Shown here: positions 60,111-64,000 of the stretch, in pieces | Position numbering within the stretch: the first letter of the stretch is position 1 | Layout of the letters: each line of letters begins with the position of its first letter | The notes under the pieces: generated by a model | Told to the model about the DNA's origin: nothing | Database searches by the model: none | What the model saw: the letters and a program-made list of their open reading frames with translations, nothing else | Source of the DNA: Actinoplanes oblitus | GTDB lineage: Bacteria > Actinomycetota > Actinomycetes > Mycobacteriales > Micromonosporaceae | Length of the DNA: 64,000 nucleotides | Assembly (NCBI RefSeq): GCF_030252345.1 | Contig: NZ_CP126980.1 | Coordinates: 3,859,501-3,923,500 of the forward strand | Direction of reading: 5' to 3' | Made by a program: the position numbers and the translations under genes

Positions 60111-61568
60111 ATGTCCTTCAGAACGCGTCTGGCGCTGCCCGTCGCCTGCTATGTCGTGCTGCTCGTCTCCGCGCTGCAGACCCTGGTCGTCCCGGTCGTC
60201 GCCAACATCCGCGCCGACCTGGACGTCTCGACCAGCGCGGCCAGCTGGGTGGTCACCGCCAACCTGCTCGCCGCCGCGGTGCTCACCCCGATGCTCGGCC
60301 GGCTCGGCGACCTGTACGGTCGCCGCCCGGTGATGCTCGGCGTGCTGGCCGTGGTGCTGCTCGGCTCGGTGCTCGCCGCCACCACCTCCAGCCTTCCGCT
60401 GCTGCTCGTCGGCCGGGTCGCCCAGGCGGCCAGCTTCGGCCTGTTCCCGCTCTCCATCGGCGTGCTCCGGGAGGAGTTGCCGCCGCACCGCCTGACCGGC
60501 GCGATGGCCCTGGTCAGTGGCATGCTCTCGGTCGGCGCCGGGTTCGGCCTGGTGGTCACCGGCCTGCTGATGCGCCACGGCGGCGACTACCACCAGCTGT
60601 TCTGGCTGTCCACCACGCTGACCGCCGTCGGCCTGGCCGGGGTGTGGCTGCTGCCGGCTCGCCGGGGAGCCGCCACCGGCACCCTCGACGGGGCGGGCGC
60701 CGCGCTGCTCGGGCTCGGGCTGGTGCTGCTGATCCTGCCGCTGGAGGAGGGCAACGACTGGGGCTGGGCCTCGGCCCGGGTGCTCGGCTCGCTGGCCGCC
60801 GCGGCCGTCGTGCTGACCGTGTTCGTGCTGTTCGAGCGGCGGGTCACGCACCCGCTGGTCAGCACCCGGATGCTCAGCCACCGCCCGATCGTGGTGGCCA
60901 ACGCGGCCGGCCTGTTCCTCGGCTTCGCGATGTTCGCCGTCTTCCTCGCCGTCTCCGCGCTGGTGCAGACGCCGCACGCGCTGGCCGGCTACGGCTTCGG
61001 CGCCTCGGTGCTCGCCGCCAGCCTGGTCTACCTGCTGCCCGGCACGGCCGGCGGGGTGATCACCGCGCCGCTCGGCGGCCGCCTGGTCGCCCGGTTCGGT
61101 GCCAAGACGACGCTGGTCATCGCGGCGCTGCTGGCCGGCGCCGGGTTCGTGCTGCTCGCGGTGCTGCACGCGGCCACCTGGCAGGTCATCGTCGGTGCGC
61201 TGGTGGTCAACACGGCTGTCACGTTCGGGTACGCCGCCCTGCCCGCCCTGCTGATCGCCCACGTCGAGCCCGCTGAGACCGGCATCGCGAACAGCGTCAA
61301 CTCGATCGCCCGCTCGGTCGGCATGTCGCTGGGCACCGCGTTCGTGGTCACCATGCTGACCCGCAACCCGATCCCCGGGCCGCTGCCGCTGCCCCGCGAG
61401 GCGCAGTTCGTGACGATCTTCGTGATCGGCGCCGTGCTGGCCGCGCTCGCCGCCGTCACCGTCGCCTGGCTGCTGCCCCGCACCCGGCAGCCGAAGCTCA
61501 CCGCGGCCGAGGTGGAGGCCGACGAGGTGCTCGGTGCCGCCGGGCTCGAGCTGCCGGTCCCGCGCTGA
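60111..61568 (+). CDS. MFS transporter, DHA2 family (EmrB/QacA-like)
   Basis: The 485-aa protein fits a 14-helix DHA2 drug exporter. It has VADIR-like IRADLDVSTSAASWVVTANL in helix 1, loop 2-3 motif GRLGDLYGRRPVMLGVL, motif C-like GAGFGLVVTGLLM in helix 5, and a mid-protein RRVTHPLVSTRML between helix bundles. TetR divergence suggests induction by its own substrate. It may pump the cluster product or serve general resistance. The start is ATG 60111. Confidence 0.93.
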   Translation: MSFRTRLALPVACYVVLLVSALQTLVVPVVANIRADLDVSTSAASWVVTANLLAAAVLTPMLGRLGDLYGRRPVMLGVLAVVLLGSVLAATTSSLPLLLVGRVAQAASFGLFPLSIGVLREELPPHRLTGAMALVSGMLSVGAGFGLVVTGLLMRHGGDYHQLFWLSTTLTAVGLAGVWLLPARRGAATGTLDGAGAALLGLGLVLLILPLEEGNDWGWASARVLGSLAAAAVVLTVFVLFERRVTHPLVSTRMLSHRPIVVANAAGLFLGFAMFAVFLAVSALVQTPHALAGYGFGASVLAASLVYLLPGTAGGVITAPLGGRLVARFGAKTTLVIAALLAGAGFVLLAVLHAATWQVIVGALVVNTAVTFGYAALPALLIAHVEPAETGIANSVNSIARSVGMSLGTAFVVTMLTRNPIPGPLPLPREAQFVTIFVIGAVLAALAAVTVAWLLPRTRQPKLTAAEVEADEVLGAAGLELPVPR

Positions 61569-61779
61569 GCCGAGCCGCGGCGGCCAGGCGTCCGGGTCGA
61601 GGCGCCGCGCCGGGCCGCCGGGCGGGCCGGGGCGGCGTACCTGACCACGGCGCCGCTGTTCACCGGCGCCCCGACCGGGCTGCCGGCCGACGACGGCGAC
61701 CACCCGAACGCGGCCGATCATCCGGCCGTCGCCCACATGCTGTACGGCGTCGCCGGCGCCGGTCAGTACCCTTCGCCGC

Positions 61780-62163
61780 ATGGATGACACCAGTGAGACG
61801 CGGCGCGTCGCGACCGACTACGTGGACAGTCTGGAGCGGCGTGACTGGGAGCGGTTCGCGACATTGCTGGCCGAGGACGTGGTCTACGAGATGCCGCAGA
61901 CCCGCGAGCGGATCCGGGGCCGGGCCGGGTACCTGCGGTTCAACGTGGAGTACCCGGGGGACTGGCACCTGACGACGCGCCGGGTGGTCGCCGACGGCAG
62001 GTTCGCCGCGCTGTGGCTGGACGTCCGGGTCGGCGCGGAGACGATGGACGCCTGCGTCTGGCTCGACCTGGACGAGCACGGTCTGGTGCGGCGGATCACC
62101 GACTTCTGGCCGGAGGCCTACGAGCCGCCGGCGGGCCGGGAGCATCTGGTCGAGCGCTGGTGA
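61780..62163 (+). CDS. SnoaL-like/NTF2-fold nuclear transport factor-like protein
   Basis: The 127-aa protein has the NTF2-like pattern: an N-terminal helix (TRRVATDYVDSLERRDWERF), LLAEDVVYEMPQTRERIRG, then a curved sheet with WLDVRVGAETMDACVWLDL and ITDFWPEAYEPPAG near the end. The substrate or ligand is unknown. ATG 61780 is the clear start. The preceding gap 61569-61779 holds no convincing gene. Confidence 0.9.
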   Translation: MDDTSETRRVATDYVDSLERRDWERFATLLAEDVVYEMPQTRERIRGRAGYLRFNVEYPGDWHLTTRRVVADGRFAALWLDVRVGAETMDACVWLDLDEHGLVRRITDFWPEAYEPPAGREHLVERW

Positions 62164-62166
62164 CCC

Positions 62167-62709
62167 TCACTCACCCGAGCAGACCTCGAAGCCGGAGGCG
62201 AAGTCCTTGGTCCCGGTACGGATCTCCACCACGTTCCCCGCCTCGTCGAGGCCGAAGCCGAGCCAGCCCTGTGCGGCGCTGCCGTACACCAGGTAGCGAC
62301 CGGACTCGTTCGTGCCCTGCTCGGCCGGGTCGGCGTAGGCGTCGCGGAGCTGCTCGTCCGAGGAGCCGACCGCCACCCCGCGGTCGGTGCGGGCGGCCGA
62401 CGGCGGGTCGATGCCCAGCACCCGTCCCCGGTCGTCGAGGGTCACCTGCAGTTCACCGTACGGGTTGCGCCCGGCGGCTCGCGCGTCGGCGAGGAACGCG
62501 CATCCCGGTGCGTCGCCGTACTGCTCGAGCGGCACCGGGGTGGCGGCGAGCAACTCCGCCCGGGTCATCCCGGCCCGCAGCGGGCCGTACCCGCCGAATC
62601 CGATGGTCAGCTGAGCCGACGGCGCCGGTCCCGGGGGTGTCCCGGCCGAGCCGCAGCCGGCGGCCACGCAGATCACCGCCAGCCCGGCGGCAGCCAGCAG
62701 TGCCCTCAT
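62167..62709 (-). CDS. Putative lipoprotein with a GPLRxGMT-type domain
   Basis: The 180-aa protein has a lipoprotein signal peptide: ALLAAAGLAVICVAAGCGS with lipobox VAAGC, so the mature Cys is at about residue 20 and it is membrane-anchored outside. The domain starts YGPLRAGMTRAELLA near 43 and has two Cys in the mature part (GCAFL and EVCSG) that may pair. The motif recalls the two repeats of the protein at 15387. ATG 62709 and GTG 62712 are both possible; GGAG is 7 or 4 nt upstream. Confidence 0.82.
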   Translation of the reverse strand: MRALLAAAGLAVICVAAGCGSAGTPPGPAPSAQLTIGFGGYGPLRAGMTRAELLAATPVPLEQYGDAPGCAFLADARAAGRNPYGELQVTLDDRGRVLGIDPPSAARTDRGVAVGSSDEQLRDAYADPAEQGTNESGRYLVYGSAAQGWLGFGLDEAGNVVEIRTGTKDFASGFEVCSGE

Positions 62710-62722
62710 CACGCTGCTCCGT

Positions 62723-63628
62723 TCATCCGTGCCCGTTGCGGCGGGCCTCCTCGACGCGGCTCTGCACGCTGATCCGGATCGCCGCCTCGTTGCGCCGGTG
62801 AAAGACCCGGTCCAGCCAGTCCGGCACGAACGCGTTGGTCAGCCGGAACTGAAGGATCTTGTCCTGGAGGGCCCGCAGGTCCGCCTCGGACGGTGTCGCG
62901 GTGCCGCGCATGCCGTTCGCCCACAGGTCGGTGACCTTGCGTTCGGTGGACTCCTTGGACCGCGCGTTCTCGAAGTTGGCCCGGATCTGCTCGGCGATCT
63001 CCTTGACCGGCGAGAGAGCCGGCGCGATCACGGCGGTGATCAGGCCACCCCAGCCGAGGCCGGCGAGCAGCCCGCAGCCGATGGCGACGCCGGCCGCCAG
63101 CAGGCCCAGCGCGCTGAGGATCCACGCCCAGTAGCGGTGCATCGTGGCACCCCAGCCCAGGTTGGTGGCCTGGCAGATGAGCACGTCGTACGGCCGGTGC
63201 GTGCCTAGGGTGTCGTCGTACCAGTCGGCGTCCCGGTCGCCGCGATACCTCGAGGCGGCCTTGGCGATGCGGTTCGCCGGCGGCCGGTCCACCAGGAGTC
63301 CGTTCCAGCCGAGGCCGAAGACCCGGGTGTCGAACTCCTCCTGGACGGCGGCGGCCATCGTGCGCAGTCGTTTCTCCACGCTCCCGGTCACGAAGGAGAC
63401 GGCCAGCAGGGCGATGCCGCCGCCGACGCCGACCACCGCGCGCAATCCCGGATAACGGACCGCTACCACGCCGGCGGCGATCGACAGCGCGATGACCACG
63501 CACAGCCGGGTCCCGGAGAAGATCTTGGTGTCCGAGTAGATCCGGGCCTGGGCGGCGACCAGCCGGCGGGCGTCGACGGTGTTCTGCGCCTCGAAGATGC
63601 GCGGCTGGGTGGTGCCGGTGGTGCTCAT
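62723..63628 (-). CDS. S-4TM family protein (SMODS-associated 4TM effector-like)
   Basis: The 301-aa protein begins IFEAQNTVDARRLVAAQ and has two pairs of helices (LCVVIALSIAAGVVAV + AVVGVGGGIALLAVSF; WILSALGLLAAGVAIGCGLL + LGWGGLITAVIAPAL). Between them lies the family core DWYDDTLGTHRPYDVLICQA followed by TNLGWGATMHRY. S-4TM proteins are predicted pore-type effectors linked to nucleotide-second-messenger conflict systems. No cyclase gene is visible before the window edge. ATG 63628 has a weak ribosome binding site; a longer start is possible. Confidence 0.72.
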   Translation of the reverse strand: MSTTGTTQPRIFEAQNTVDARRLVAAQARIYSDTKIFSGTRLCVVIALSIAAGVVAVRYPGLRAVVGVGGGIALLAVSFVTGSVEKRLRTMAAAVQEEFDTRVFGLGWNGLLVDRPPANRIAKAASRYRGDRDADWYDDTLGTHRPYDVLICQATNLGWGATMHRYWAWILSALGLLAAGVAIGCGLLAGLGWGGLITAVIAPALSPVKEIAEQIRANFENARSKESTERKVTDLWANGMRGTATPSEADLRALQDKILQFRLTNAFVPDWLDRVFHRRNEAAIRISVQSRVEEARRNGHG

Positions 63629-63678
63629 CCGGCCGGCCGCCACGTCACCGGTGCTGCTCGCACGGGTCTCCCTCCTGA

Positions 63679-64000
63679 TCAGCAGACATGCTGGTAGGGC
63701 AGGTCGGGGCCGACGAACTGGGCCCACTCCGCCTCGGTCAGGTCCCGGCCGATGGCCGCGCAGGCGTTGGCCCGCCGGACTCCGGGCGCCATCGACCAGA
63801 TGGCGATCTGCGCCGAGTTGAACTCGACGCTGGCGAACATCTCACCGGTGCGGTCGGCGGCCAGGTCGATCGTCGCCCCGGAGCGCCCCCACCCATGCGC
63901 GGAAACGTTCGCCCCGGTCCCCGTGTCGAAGACGCGGGAGCCACCGGAGCTGCCGACGACCACCTCCCGGCGCTGGGGAACCTCGGCGACCGCTGTCACA
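63679..64000 (-). CDS. C-terminal end of a probable WD40-repeat protein (5' part outside window)
   Basis: The ~106 visible residues have a last propeller blade (FASVEFNSAQIAIWSMAP). A short conserved tail follows (ACAAIGRDLTEAEWAQFVG, then YQHVC), typical of C-termini of large actinobacterial WD40 proteins with an N-terminal STAND, caspase or kinase domain. The start lies beyond 64000, so the effector domain is unknown. It lies 51 bp upstream of the S-4TM gene on the same strand, suggesting one unit. Confidence 0.7.
   Translation of the reverse strand, partial: VTAVAEVPQRREVVVGSSGGSRVFDTGTGANVSAHGWGRSGATIDLAADRTGEMFASVEFNSAQIAIWSMAPGVRRANACAAIGRDLTEAEWAQFVGPDLPYQHVC

Noticed and set aside
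61569..61779. Possible gene remnant after the DHA2 exporter (frame containing TTAPLFTGAPTGLPADD)
   Set aside because: No start, no family match and no length; kept as unexplained intergenic sequence.

Overview
The window is high-GC actinobacterial DNA. GTG and TTG starts are frequent, genes are packed and often overlap as ATGA or GTGA, and the gene content (ClpC, LuxR/ATPase regulators, PadR, a CBM2-tailed secreted esterase, a large NRPS-type cluster) suggests a filamentous actinomycete such as Actinoplanes/Micromonosporaceae. The genus is an inference. No rRNA, tRNA or CRISPR array was seen.

Left part (1-10.6 kb): the 5' part of clpC, then ordinary accessory chromosomal genes: an aminotransferase, a VOC protein, a large LuxR-type ATPase regulator, a methyltransferase, an SRPBCC protein, an aminoglycoside-nucleotidyltransferase-like protein, a YdeI-like protein, a GNAT acetyltransferase and a tyrosine phosphatase.

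Genome-plasticity zone (10.9-18.1 kb): this zone has visibly lower G+C and carries orphan genes. A SUKH-3 immunity-type gene is split by a complete 916-bp IS5-family (ISL2-like) element with a 3-bp AGT target duplication. Removing the element restores one 168-codon reading frame. Beside it lie a wrecked tyrosine recombinase (internal deletion, frameshift, small tandem duplication), several unrecognised genes, and a ~100-bp imperfect direct repeat flanking a two-repeat hypothetical protein.

Middle (18.2-27.8 kb): housekeeping or accessory enzymes: an acyltransferase, a 51-aa small protein, a MOSC protein behind a perfect 22-bp palindrome, a PadR-membrane protein pair with an operator-like repeat, a secreted beta-propeller, an ADP-ribosylglycohydrolase, a CBM2 esterase, a DHFR-like protein, a VOC protein and a fructosamine kinase. 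Between two convergent genes sit three exact-period 64-bp tandem units, each a 19-bp-stem hairpin.

Main feature (about 27.8-61.6 kb): a large biosynthetic gene cluster. It starts with a coupled MFS exporter/Fem-like gene pair and a 2OG-Fe oxygenase. An A-T-E-R synthetase follows (adenylation, carrier, epimerisation, thioester reductase; no condensation domain), then two SDRs, two ATP-grasp ligases and an Asp/Asn beta-hydroxylase-like enzyme. Opposite-strand AraC/LysE genes interrupt the run. A second run has another 2OG oxygenase, a third ATP-grasp, an MFS exporter, a ProA-like reductase, a free carrier protein, a BtrH-like protein with a C-terminal carrier-like domain, a stand-alone A domain, a fold-III PLP decarboxylase, a second carrier, two acyl-CoA-dehydrogenase-like enzymes, a phosphopantetheinyl transferase, a second BtrH-like protein, a second A domain, a fourth ATP-grasp and an ornithine/lysine N-hydroxylase. 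A TetR-controlled DHA2 exporter closes it. I see no condensation domain in the window, so amide bonds are inferred to be made by the ATP-grasp ligases and carrier-dependent acyltransferases. The product is unknown to me; a peptide-like, N-hydroxylated and heavily oxidised small molecule is the best inference.

Right edge (61.8-64 kb): a SnoaL-like protein, a lipoprotein, an S-4TM-type membrane protein (a family linked to nucleotide-signalling conflict systems) and the C-terminal end of a probable WD40-repeat protein cut by the window edge.
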